From assembly GCA_003667245.1 (NCBI GenBank), contig RCNN01000335.1, positions 1 to 30,779 of the forward strand: a DNA stretch of 30,779 bases, in the 5' to 3' direction. Made by a program: the position numbers and the translations under genes. The first letter of the stretch is position 1. Each line of letters opens with the position of its first letter. Source of the stretch: Heterostelium multicystogenum (lineage: Eukaryota > Evosea > Eumycetozoa > Acytosteliales > Acytosteliaceae). The notes under the pieces are model-generated. The model was not told the origin of the DNA and made no database searches. It saw nothing but the letters and a program-made list of their open reading frames with translations. This document shows positions 19,618 through 30,280 of the stretch, piece by piece.

Positions 19618-22376
19618 ATGCTTTTTTTTGTCACATCGACAGTGATTCTTACGTATATATTCCTAATAGTTAGAGTATTACAAAACTTCTTCCCACTCTT
19701 TGCTATCCTCTTTATCACTGTGTTTACTTTTACCACTGTCACTTCAACCGATAGTTATTTGCTCATTATCGAAAATGGTATAAGAGTGACTGCCGCATCC
19801 TTCATTGGCTGTGTATCGGCTGTGATTGTGTATGCGGTAATTGGTAATCCGATATGGCCAGCTGTATTCCCACAGTTTGTGTTGTGCTTCGTTGCTTCGG
19901 GTCTGATGATCTCCAAAAATGTAGAGTGGATCCCATTCCAACATGGAAAGCGAATTTTCTTGGACTTCTTCATTCTGACCTACGCGCTAGAGCCTAGCAC
20001 CAACTCCTACACCATCTTTATGCGGTTCTTCTTGACGACTCTCTGCATGTTGGGATGCATCGTATTCAGCTGCTTCCTATTCAATCCTTACTTTGGTTCT
20101 ACTCTATTCATAAAGAACTCTGGAAAAATCCTCAGGAAGAGTCGGAAAATGTTTGAGTTGGTTGGAACACAGCTAACTGTAGAAGGAATGATAAAGTCGA
20201 CTCAATCACTCGACATGTCATTGATGCGAATCGAGTGGTTCCAACCTCAGGTTTATAAGAAAGATGTTACTATATGGCAGAGCGTTATTCTGTTAGATTG
20301 AACATTCTATACAAGTATTTGGCTGATTCCAAAAAGAAAGATGGAATTCAAATATTTATCCCAAACTAGAGGAACTGGCAACTTTATTCGATGTAAATCA
20401 CAAAAGAGTTGATTGCACTTCATCTTTCAGTAGTAGGTGAAATTAGTCAGCAAAGAGCGAAACTTTTGAAACCTCTGGAGCCTCTATTCCAAAATATGAT
20501 AGCCGAAGCTAAAAGTATTTATGAAATACTAGAGATATTAACAAAGAGACGAGCTCATCAACATAAGTTTAAGAAATACTATACAACGAACATTGACATT
20601 GCATCGATTCAAAACCAGATATCTATAAATCGAAATCCAACTATGCCACCACTTGAGCTTAGGAAAAAGCTACCATCAGACTATCTTCAATTTTTGGTAC
20701 TTAGTAGCTTCGAGAAGATATCTGAAATTATCAATGAAGTACTCAGTATCTATACTAGACTAACTGAAAATCCAGAGTATTGCTATAATGGAAAGGACCC
20801 CATGTCACTGACCAAAGTAGATAAGGAGCTCTCGAGAATTCATTTCTTTATTATTGGAATGGTTAAATTTACAGAAGATTTAAAGAAACTATCAGTAGTA
20901 GTTTATCAAATAGCGAATCACCCAATAGAGAGCCCAAGAATATTTTTAGCATTTCGCTCAATCTCCAGAGGTGTCGTTGAGTATCTAGGTGTATTCTTTA
21001 GAAAGAATAAGATGCTTTTCACAAAGAAATCAACCAGGTATAATCAGTATCCTTTTCCTGATTTAGTTTCCACTTTGGTATATCCATGGTATATGAGAAT
21101 CTATCTCACATTCAAACCTACTATTGAAAACATCCTTTCAGATTGGAGATTCTCTCTGAGATTTGCAGTTGGTGTATCATTACTATCTTTCGCCTATACC
21201 GAAATTCTAACCCACACAGGCTATATTCTATTTCGAAACCTTCAATGGTTGGTTATTACTTTCACTTTTGTACTGTCTCCAACGGTTGGATCAAGCGGCT
21301 CATTTGCAGTAATGAGATTTTTTGGAACTCTGATAGCATCTTTTGTTGCCTATGGAGGAGCTGTGCTCTTCGCAATTCCTAATAACTATGTAGTCAGATC
21401 AATCATCTTCATTGTCAATACTGCTGTTATCTTTTTCAGTATAGCAGCTTTTCTAAAGTACAACTACTTTCAAACTACATTCAATTTCTTTGCACTCACT
21501 TATTTCACTCTATCCTTTCCAATGTTTTGTAAATGGAAAAGCAAACATTATTAATTGTTTACTAAGGACATTTCACATCACAATGGCGATTATTGTGGTA
21601 TTGATATTTTCCAGTATTTTCTTTCCATCATATGACTATAAGAATCTAGAAAATACACTTTGTATAATCACAGCCGATGCCCAAAAGAGTTTTCAAGATA
21701 TTATCTTCTACAACTTGAGGATAGGTACTCCATCCAGTCGTAAACAAAAGAAACAATTAATTTTTAAGGAACTACAAAAACTGAGGGAATCTATTGCCAA
21801 ACAAAGAGAGCTATTGTTCAATGTTAGATTGGAACTTATTTTACAAAAAGAAAAGTACCAAAAATATAAACGTCTTGTAAAAATTGTATCAAAGCTCTAC
21901 AGAGATCTAGTAAGTCTAGAACTTATTTCAAAATCCAGCTCAGAGTAAGTTTAATCACATTTCAAACCTTCTTTATGTTCACTAACAAATTAACTTTATT
22001 GATAAATGGTAGGATTCTAATTCAACATTCGAAGCAAACAGGTAGTGAGAATGAAATTAAACTGCTTGTCTCTGAAATGAATAGTACCGCTCAATACATT
22101 AGGGAATTAGGTACTTCGAGAAAAACAGTAAAAATCCAAGGACTAGATAGCTCAATTGAAATTGACAAGAGAATTAAGAGGAGATTGATTACCGGTGCCT
22201 TCTCGCACCATGTAGTTGGACCTGTAAATCCCTCATCGATAGCACTAAGTGCCACAGTATACGCAGCAACGGCTTTTATTAAAAACTTTGACCAAGCCCG
22301 ACAATCAATTTGGGACTTGAAAGGTGTAGAACCTATCTTGAAAATTGACAGAGTTGTGGGTACTGGTCAAATGTAA
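19618..22376 (+). CDS. FUSC-type integral membrane protein (possible transporter), frame-broken
   Basis: About 895 residues in two exons, 19618-21944 and 22013-22376 (68-nt intron with CTAAC). It has the two-half plan of the FUSC/aromatic acid exporter superfamily. A first bundle of hydrophobic helices (about 19620-20080, for example ASFIGCVSAVIVYAVIG and MLGCIVFSCFLFN) is followed by a soluble helical region (20100-21080). The second bundle (21140-21640) has the hallmark NLQWLVITFTFVLSPTVGSS then MRFFGTLIASFVAYGGAVL. A charged C-terminal helical domain follows. Substrate unknown; fungal relatives include the Bre4 type. The start at 19618 is uncertain because it is followed by a run of eight T and a 5' exon may be missing. 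Shifts lie near 20278, 20356, 20396 and 21532. It converges with the SNAPC4-like gene, 82 bp apart. Confidence 0.75.
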
Positions 22377-22458
22377 AATAAACTTTTGTTTATTACTATC
22401 TACTATATGTTGTTGGTTTAACCTATTACACTAAACCTGGACAACATATTTAATTTTA

Positions 22459-25091
22459 TTATTTGAAGTGAAATATATTTACTGAGGTTTGCTGCTCCTG
22501 TTGATTAGATTGTTGTTCGTTTAATATTTCTTGCAACTCATTACGAATATCTTCTTCTGTATCTACATTTGCCAATCCATTCATTTCATATGCTCTCTTA
22601 GCACCTCTGCCTCTGCCTCTACCTCTACCTCTTCCCCTTGTTCCTCTTTCTGGAGTAGGAGTAGAAGTAGGTGAAGTTGAAGCAGAAGCTGTACCACTAC
22701 CTCTGCCCCTTCCTCTTCCTCTTCCTCTACCCCTACCTCTGCCTCGAGTAGGTGTATCCGGTATCTCTTCTGTGTCATTAGACGGAGTTAGAAAAATTGG
22801 TGATGACCATGATGATGTTATATCATCTTGGTTTGATAAGTGCTGGTGTAGTGGGCTCAGAAATATTGGTAAGTGGTGTGACTGGAGTGGAATTTGAGGG
22901 AGTAGATGGGTTAGATTGAGATTGCAGGGCTTTTTGCTGCCGATGCTTTTGAAAGTTTTGGTAATCTTTCTTTGGGAGGTTTGGAGCTTTAGCTTTTCTA
23001 GGTCTGGAAGATGGAGCTGGAACTGAGCTCGCCAATTCCTGCATCTCTCTTAGCTTCTCTGCGGGGACAAAATCATCAACAGTAAAGGCAGGTCTCTCTT
23101 TCTCTCTTCCGACAAAGTTACTAACAATCATCTCTTTCTTCTTGCTCAGTATCTCTTTGTACTCCTCTAAAAATGTTGTTTTACTAAAAAGCTGTTTCCA
23201 TCGACGCCAACATTGATTATCAGTTCTTGTGCCCATTTCTTTAGCAACCAAGGCCCACTTTCCAAGGCCATTCTTCTCTACAAGTGCGAAAAGTTGTTGA
23301 TCCTCCTCTGGTGTCCACGGATTCTTCACAAGAATTGGATCCACAACATTGCACCAACGTTCACGACACTGCATGTCTGTTCTGCCTGGTACGTGATTCT
23401 TTATCAAAAATCCAATTTCCCTTTCCATAGAGCTCCACTGCCTTGCGAAGAAGCTCGTCCTCTTCCTCCGTCCACCTTCCACGCTTAATCGATGGGTCCA
23501 ATGTCTTCTGCCATCTATGAAGACATTGCTGTCCAGTTCTACCTTCTAGTGCTTCGGCAATGATTTGCCAGCTTTTCTCTCCAATACTGTTGGCACATTT
23601 ATTGTATTCTCTTCGCAATATTTCATCCTCTTCCTTTGTCCATTCACGCTTCATAAACTTAGTATTCAAGCTACGCTGATAGCGTTGGCAACACTGTACC
23701 GGTGATCTTCCAGTTCCCAACTCTCGACAAATCTCGAACCACTGATGACCTTCATATTTCTTTGCAAGTGCCAGCAGATTTTTATCTTCCTCTTTTGTGA
23801 ATGGCGCCTTGTTGATAGTGGGATGATCGTGATTCTTCCATCGCAATTCACACTCCAGTGGAGTTCTTCCTGGCAAGTGCTCATTGCACAAACTATCCCA
23901 ATTGATTCCATTCAAATTCATTTCCAACTCTGTATTTGTTATCTTTGAAACAGCACTCATTTCCTTCTGATATTCTTGCATTGTAAAATTCCTCTCTGAA
24001 ATCTCAAATAGTCTCATTTGAAGATTCTTTTCTCTGATTCCACCTGCCAAAAGTTGACAATCATTTTTTGTCCCTATAGTTATAAATATGTTAGTGATAA
24101 CATATCATGATTGAACCAATACAAATATACTTGCATTTCTTTGCTTTAAAATAACATTGGCATTGCACCAAGGTGCTGTTTCAAATAGATTGTATCCGCA
24201 TTGTCTGGTGGTGCATCTCCATTCTCAGCCTGGAAGAATGAAACTCCTGCGGCTTTTCTTTCGCCTATAGATCTAGACCTGGGAGGAATAATTGTCGTCA
24301 GGTTCTTTGCCTTCATCTATTTGGTTTAAAAAAGAGATATGAATTAATTAACAGTTGTATCTAGCTAATTGACAACCAACATACCAAAAGTTTCTTCATT
24401 TTTATTCATGGCGTTCTCTATATACTCCAAGTATTGTTTTATCGTTTTTTGGTATACTAGATTCAATTCTAATGCACGATGTAAATCTATATTCAATTCC
24501 GAAGATGTCGATGTAGTTGTCGTTGTTGTGGTAGATGTTGTAGTGGTATTAATGTCATTGTTGCTCGGAAGTACAGGTTCTATAGATGGGTGTGTACTCA
24601 AGATTTCATATGTAAAATCACTAAATACATTGCCGTTACTACTGCTATTGCTAGTAATGTTGCCATGTGATGTCTTTACTCTTTTAGAAACACGGTTTAT
24701 TATCATCAAATGTATTGTCGGCATTGGTGTTGCTAAAGTTGTCTACATTATTGCTATGAATGTCATCTTCATCTGCTTCTTCGTCATCTTCGTCAACATC
24801 GTCGTCTGATAGTCTTGCTCTTCGGCTGCCAAACCATTTGTACCATTGCGATTGAAAGTGACACCCTCTATATTTGTGTCATCTTCGTCAATCATATTTT
24901 GAAGATTCATTAAATCCTCGAGGTCATCGTCATTGTTGGCTGCATCATCTTCGACAACATTGTCGTCTTGGTCTATAGCCTCAATCTCCTGCTCATGACT
25001 GGTGTTGTTGCTGTCGTTTATTGCTGTTGTCACTAATGTTTGATTTAATAATATTATCGATAGGCTGTTGTTGATCATGATCTATATTCAT
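22459..25091 (-). CDS. SNAPC4: SNAPC4-like Myb protein (snRNA-activating complex largest subunit), frame-broken
   Basis: The SNAPC4 subunit binds the proximal element of snRNA promoters for RNA polymerases II and III. Exons: 25091-24385, 24316-24131 and 24073-22459; introns of 68 and 57 nt; about 835 residues. The N-terminus is acidic and Thr-rich. [20 protein letters not shown] matches the conserved pre-Myb helix. Then come four and a half Myb repeats, the SNAPC4 arrangement: a half repeat ([20 protein letters not shown]), then [59 protein letters not shown] and [20 protein letters not shown], each with spaced Trp residues and a GRT/GTG recognition turn. The tail (about 22760-22590) has two Arg-Gly runs, unusual for the family. 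Shifts lie near 25018, 24860, 24694, 24388, 24184, 23408 and 22833. The start ATG begins [10 protein letters not shown]. Confidence 0.91.
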
Positions 25092-25724
25092 TGAAGATGA
25101 TGATAATAATATAAGTGTCAGGTGAACTACTCTCTCTTTATAAAAATACAGATAGATTATGGGGATTAAGAGATGTGGTTATGAGTTTGAAAACTTTTTT
25201 AAAAAAAAAACAATTAATTTTTTATTTTTAATGATAATAATAATCCAATAACCAATAATTAATTTGTATTATTTTATAATTCAATTTCTATTGGTTTTTT
25301 CTAAAACCTAATAACCGATTCCAATTAGAATCAGTCATGACAAAGTATTCTAATTGGAATTGTATTTTAATTTACAACATATAACTAAAGAATGTTCATA
25401 ATCTTTAAGATTTAAAATGATCTCAGGGATGAATCAATTATGTAATCTATCTTTCCATCAAGTTGAACCTGATTCTTGAATCCAATTTAGGTGTCATATG
25501 ACAGTTAATCTTTTTCTATTCTACGTGTAGGGTAACCCAATTAATTGAAACAATGAGATAACATAGTGTTTTTATAAAATTAAATTAAAATCAATTAACA
25601 AAATTTCGAAAATTGTAAAAAAAATTGGATAAAAGTTCTCGTTTTTGACGATTAAAAATTATTTACTATATACTGCCGTGACGAAGGAAGTGAAGCATAT
25701 ATTATATCTATCAATCTTATAACA
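25092..25724. other. Intergenic, divergent promoter region
   Basis: About 630 bp between the SNAPC4-like gene and SNU13. AT-rich, with A-runs at 25200-25211 and 25617-25624. 25300-25350 contains the inverted pair CCGATTCCAATTAGAATC / TTCTAATTGGAATTG. No RNA gene recognised. Confidence 0.5.
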
Positions 25725-26208
25725 ATGGTTTGTATTATTTATATCTTGACATTTACCATTGGTGTAATCAATCAAATATTAACATCATCTTCGTTTTATT
25801 GAATATTTACTATAGTCTGATTCTTCTGAGCAAATCAACCCAAAGGCTAAGCCATTGGCTGACCACAAGTTAACTGTTACCATTCTCGATCTCGTTCAAC
25901 AATCAAACAACTACGGACAACTCAAAAAGGGTGCTAATGAGGTAACCAAATCGGTCTCACGTAGTACTGCTGAGTTTGTTGTCTTGGCTGCCGATGCTGA
26001 ACCATTGGAGATCGTTTTGCACATTCCTCTCTTATGTGAGGACAAGAACATCCCATACGTCTTTGTCCCATCAAAGGCTGAGTTGGGTCGTGTATGCAAT
26101 GTATCACGTCCAGTTGTCGCTTGCTCAGTTTTGATCGACAAGTCCACCAACCTCAACTCTCAAATCACCAACGTCAAGGACGCCTTGGACAGATTGTGGG
26201 TTGCATAA
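25725..26208 (+). CDS. SNU13: SNU13/15.5K (NHP2L1) kink-turn RNA-binding protein
   Basis: A nuclear L7Ae-family protein that binds the kink-turn of U4 snRNA and of box C/D snoRNAs, thereby nucleating U4/U6.U5 tri-snRNP and snoRNP assembly. The ATG at 25725-25727 is a one-codon coding exon; an 88-nt intron (25728-25815, TTAAC branch-like site) follows immediately. The second exon, 25816-26208, starts [20 protein letters not shown]. The product is 131 residues, close to the human 128. Diagnostic parts are the [20 protein letters not shown]-binding loop, [39 protein letters not shown] and [12 protein letters not shown]. The frame is intact and codons are GC-richer and biased, as in highly expressed dictyostelid genes. 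It converges with the CID gene, 125 bp apart. Confidence 0.97.
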
Positions 26209-26333
26209 ACTATATATTTTAAAATCAACCGAAAATAAATTATATTGTTATATATAACTTGATTCTTTGTTCTTATATTATTATTATTCCTATAACAATA
26301 ATAATATTAATACTATTATATTGTATGTATATT

Positions 26334-28527
26334 TTATTTGTTTCTCTTTATCTTTTGTAGATATACTTTTAGAAGCTCGTATTCACTTGTTGAGTTTGGT
26401 GAATACGGTCTATCATGTTGTTGGTAATCCATCATGTCATAAGCTTGTTGATTGCTATCACCATTAAAATGTTGGCTAAAGTTGTTGTTTGATTGTTGCT
26501 GGTTAAAATCTACATTATTACTATTATAATTATAATTATTATAGTTGTTATTGTTTGGATAAAATTTACTATTGTTTATATCTATACTTTGATGATTTAT
26601 ATGATTGTTGGTGCTATTAAAATTATTATTATTATTATTAGATTGTTGATTAAAATATGTTATCAAGGTCAATGTCGTCGAAGGAGTAGCTGGGTATGTT
26701 GAATTTCTTTTTGTAGTTGTTGTATGTTTCGTAGTCGTTTTCCTTTAAATGTCCTCTTGCTTCGGTAGCCCTAGACTAATGCATAACAGACACCCAAAAC
26801 TCTATGAATTCCTCAAGAGGATGCTGTTCGTCCAGTAATATTTGATATTTCCGCTTCTTGTGCTCTCGTCGGTCTTCGTCCATCCGCTTCAAAAGCTTGT
26901 GTAATTCTTTCTCTGTCAAATTCGGACAAACCAATCTATTGCTCTCTCTGTGTATAAAGTGGGGGTGTAACAATTAGTTACTGCAGTCCTAGATCAACAA
27001 TAGGATGCCGGCATATTGCAATGATATGCCAAAGAATAAATCAACCTACTTTATCGTTCCAGAAAGTATGGACTTTGCCTTTTGATATTAAACTCTCATC
27101 GAATATATTATTTTTTGCCCATATGCCTAAAATCTATATATATAACATTGTAGATGTAAATAAATATATAGATAGATATTGATAAAATTAAGATGGTTAA
27201 CAACATTGTTTATTTATTTAATGAATTACTAATAATCTTGTTAATCTATTCCTCACATGTCGAATCCAAACCTACTGCTGTCCGAAAAGAAACGTAACAA
27301 GACACAACTAGTACTAACTAATAGTACTACTACTGAAATGGAGGGAGAAGTTGAGCTTAAGTGGAAAGGTAGTAGAACAGACAATACAAAAATAAAAATA
27401 AACTAAACTAAAACTAAATGAAATGGAGTGATGTCCAATATATATATCTCTAATTCTTCGAGAGATATTGTTGGTGGTGAATGCTATAGTATATCTTTCT
27501 TTGTATCTTATCTTATCTTATCTTTTTAATGTACAATAATGTTGTATTCATTTCGAAATCTCCTTTCAATTGGATAACTTGTCTTTTAAGCCTGTACTTC
27601 TATAGATGTACAAGTATTATAATAAAAAAAAAACAAAGATAATTGATATTATATTTTTATTTAGTGTACTAGACTCAAAGTTAATTAACATGTTATGTTG
27701 CATCGATCTTTTAAATCAAGATGATTGATGTAACAAAAGGACTATCAATAAACTGTAAGTGACCCCTGGTGGCATTGCTGCTGCTTGTTGTTGTTTGTAG
27801 CCTCAATCTAGAATGCTGATCAGTTTAGCATAGCATAGCCTTTCTAACACTTCTTAATCTATTTGATCTCTTGTCTAACTGTCACAGTATTGGAGGGTGG
27901 ATAGATGAAGATGGGAGTCTGTGGTGAAAGCTTTCAGAGGTGATAGACAGACAGGAGAGTGATAGAGTAGAAGTGTGTCTCAGTGGTATCGATTGAGGGT
28001 GGGTAGGGTATGGGTTGGAACAGGATGTAGGTAGGTAGGGAGGTAGTCAACCTTCGAATAACTATACAATACCTTTTCAATGGTTTCTCTATTCTTATTT
28101 TTGAGCTCTATGTTCTCATCGGGTAGCGTCAGCAGAAGTATTTCGTCTATATTTGCAGAGATGAGAGACTCATATGAATCGTATTTCTTGGCATGACAAT
28201 TCTGACATATTGCTATCTATTAAATAAAAGTATGGTAATCTCTTTTGGTATGCGCTCTGTTGAGTGGTAAGTTTGATGAGAAATCACAATTAGTGAATGC
28301 ACTGGTGAGAATGTGAGAGTGTTCTCACTGGTCTGCTGACTGAACCTACTTTTCTCATTCTATTGATAAGGACCTCGTAAAGATCATTGATGACAGCAAC
28401 ATGCTCCACTACAAACTGAGTGGCTTTATCTATGGAGTCCTTTGGAGGTAGACAAGCTCTCCAACAACTCCTTGAACCTCTCCGTTGGGAAGTCATCAAA
28501 TGATTGTACTGAATTAAAGTGTTCCAT
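26334..28527 (-). CDS. CID (CTD-interacting) domain protein, Asn-rich tail, frame-broken
   Basis: Exons: 28527-28350, 28216-28073, 27133-27050 and 26943-26334; introns of 133, 939 and 106 nt; about 338 residues. FKELLESLSTSKDSIDKATQ followed by FVVEHVAVINDLYEVL and later ILGIWAKNNIFDESLI fit the helical repeat of CID/RPR domains, which bind the RNA polymerase II C-terminal repeats or related peptides in pre-mRNA processing. A charged helix (LTEKELHKLLKRMDEDRREH, then KKRKYQ) follows. The tail is Asn-rich (YNNYNYNSNNVDFNQQQ). Single-base shifts lie at about 28439 and 26653. An in-frame TAG occurs at 26776-26778, after EFWVSVMH, with the same frame continuing SRATEARGHLKEN; substitution error, a real stop or an unseen intron are all possible. 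The nearest subfamily (RPRD, SCAF or U2SURP/CHERP) cannot be decided by eye. Confidence 0.65.
27010..27030. other. Small hairpin in the third CID-gene intron
   Basis: GGCATAT (27010-27016) and ATATGCC (27024-27030) pair perfectly around a 7-nt loop in a 106-nt intron. It might bring splice sites closer together, or be chance. Confidence 0.25.
27134..28072 (-). other. Unusually long intron containing a GC-rich island
   Basis: A 939-nt intron of the CID gene, from GTATTGTATAG to TATATATAG; both junctions are phase 0. The left part is ordinary A/T-rich sequence, but about 27755-28055 is much richer in G and C, with G-runs on the plus strand (GGTAGGTAGGGAGG at 28031-28044). A minus-strand frame of about 57 codons is open there without an ATG. 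It could be an unrecognised exon, an intron-encoded non-coding RNA, or nothing. Confidence 0.45.
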
Positions 28528-29274
28528 TATTATTCATCATAAAACTATATATACATTTACAAAGAAAAATAATAATATAAACAAATAAAAACAAAATAAT
28601 AAATCTATTTAATTATGAATAAAATAGTAATAATAATAATAATTTTTAAATACAAACAAAACCAAAAAAAATGAAAGCAAGCACCATCAGTCAATTTGAG
28701 TTGTAAATAATAAAATTTCCCTAAAACAAAAAAATTAAAAATATCATGAGGAAGCACTTTCTCTCCTGGTGGTTCATTCACTCACAATAAATTATTACTA
28801 ATTCTATTTAATTATTTAAAAATATAACAATTAATGCAACTTTATCACCTATTAAGAATTATTATTATTTATTTGATTGAAAATTAATTCTATTAAAATA
28901 AAATATAAATAAAAGTTTAACAAACACCAGACAGAACACTACACTAATAGTAAAGCTTCTTTCATTCTAAAGATTAATCTTTATTTTTTTTAATTTTTAA
29001 AAAACTTTTTTTTTTCTCTATGAGCTGTTGTTTTAGTTAAAGTTTCAAACAAACACATTCTTTTATTCGTTTATTTATTAACAAATTTAGACAAGTCTAA
29101 TAGTAGATTTTTGCATACAATACAAACAACACAATAGCAGAAATTATTAGCATTGGAATTGGAATTCAACATTAACACAACCCATTCTAAGCAATCCAAT
29201 TATTAATAAGCATCGTATATTAATAGAAAATATTCAGAATTGATTTGTTAATATTTATACTAGTTTGGTGGTCA
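28528..29274. other. Intergenic, divergent promoter region
   Basis: About 750 bp of strongly A/T-rich DNA between the CID gene and the last gene, with AAT repeats at 28626-28643, T-runs near 28983-29015 and no coding or RNA-gene signal. It presumably holds both promoters. Confidence 0.5.
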
Positions 29275-30280
29275 ATGTCTAATAGTAGTAGTAGTAGTGG
29301 TAGTAGTAGTAGTAACAGTAGTATCGGTAATAACACATACAAATGTCCGCATTGTGAGCACATCTACAGTAGCACTCTGTCGACTGCAAGCGAGCAGATC
29401 GACAAGTGCGAACATCTCCTATGCCACACTCTTATAGTCTCCAAATTGAACACAGCCTATCAATCCGTACACGATTTCACATCAAAACCGTAAGTCACCA
29501 CCGATAGAATCCTAACAGCGGTATCCAACATGATGACATCTAACATTCATCATCTCTATGTTGATGTTGATTTTAGTTTTTCGGAGTAAAAGTACCTGTA
29601 GTAGTCGCTAATCGTTTTATTAGGTTCTTGAGGGATAGAAATGCATCGAATCCACCCGGTTACTATACAATTCAGCAATCAAGAGCTAGAGTTACAAATA
29701 CATTCCAAGGCGTCACTGCTTTCACTCTGAATGCAGTCAACAACGAGGAGCAAATATAGTGTCCAATACACATACTATCTGACGGCCAATCCTCTCAATG
29801 ACATTGCTTGCTTCGAATCATTCATTCTGAAACACTATATCGATATCTTTGCACTGATAACCTCATCGATCTCAATAGACTGTATAGAGAATGGCAATAA
29901 CAATAACAACGCAAATTTCAAACACCCTGTATAAATCAAACAACAACAAACAACAATGACAATGATATATATGGTAAGGAGATTGTATATGTCAATATTA
30001 GCGATCAGCAGATGCAAGGACTACTGAAAAAATCCATGACATCGAAGACGACGAAGATGTAGATGGAAGATGGGTCATTGTAACAGGAATTCCCAACCAA
30101 TTACCAACATTCATTTGGATTTCACCGACAATGCAGAATGCAGACAAGGTCATGCTTCCCATTCGTTTGCAATCACAACATTCAATATCATCATTGTCAA
30201 CTCTGTCCATTAAGATATCACACACTTATAAAATTACCATCTGTTTGCAATACAAATTTAATAATTATAATATTTCATAA
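29275..30280 (+). CDS. Cys-motif protein, possibly arrestin-like, frame-broken
   Basis: Two exons: 29275-29489 and 29624 to about 30280, around a 134-nt intron (phase 2 join, KP-FLRDRNASNPPGYYT); about 290 residues. It begins with a Ser-rich run encoded by an AGT repeat (MSNSSSSSGSSSSNSS), then YKCPHCEHIYS with further Cys/His (KCEHLLCH), which could bind zinc. The rest is beta-rich: TNTFQGVTAFTLNAV, VQYTYYLTANPLND and VMLPIRLQSQHSISSLSTLS, then IKISHTYKITICLQY. The last block resembles the final strands of arrestin-fold domains, but this is impression only. Shifts are needed near 29756, 29934 and 30034. An alternative acceptor exists inside the intron (TTGATTTTAG at 29567-29576). Confidence 0.42.

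Noticed and set aside
24369..24809. Val-rich plus-strand ORF of 146 residues
   Set aside because: It is the reverse of the Thr-repeat and acidic part of the SNAPC4-like gene.
25300..25560. Possible tRNA or small RNA with B-box-like TTGAACC
   Set aside because: No A box, no cloverleaf and no terminator at the expected distance.
779..30280. Genome-wide programmed frameshifting (as in Euplotes)
   Set aside because: The shifts go in both directions, share no slippery codon or stop context, lie mainly in homopolymers, and spare two genes. Sequence error explains them better.
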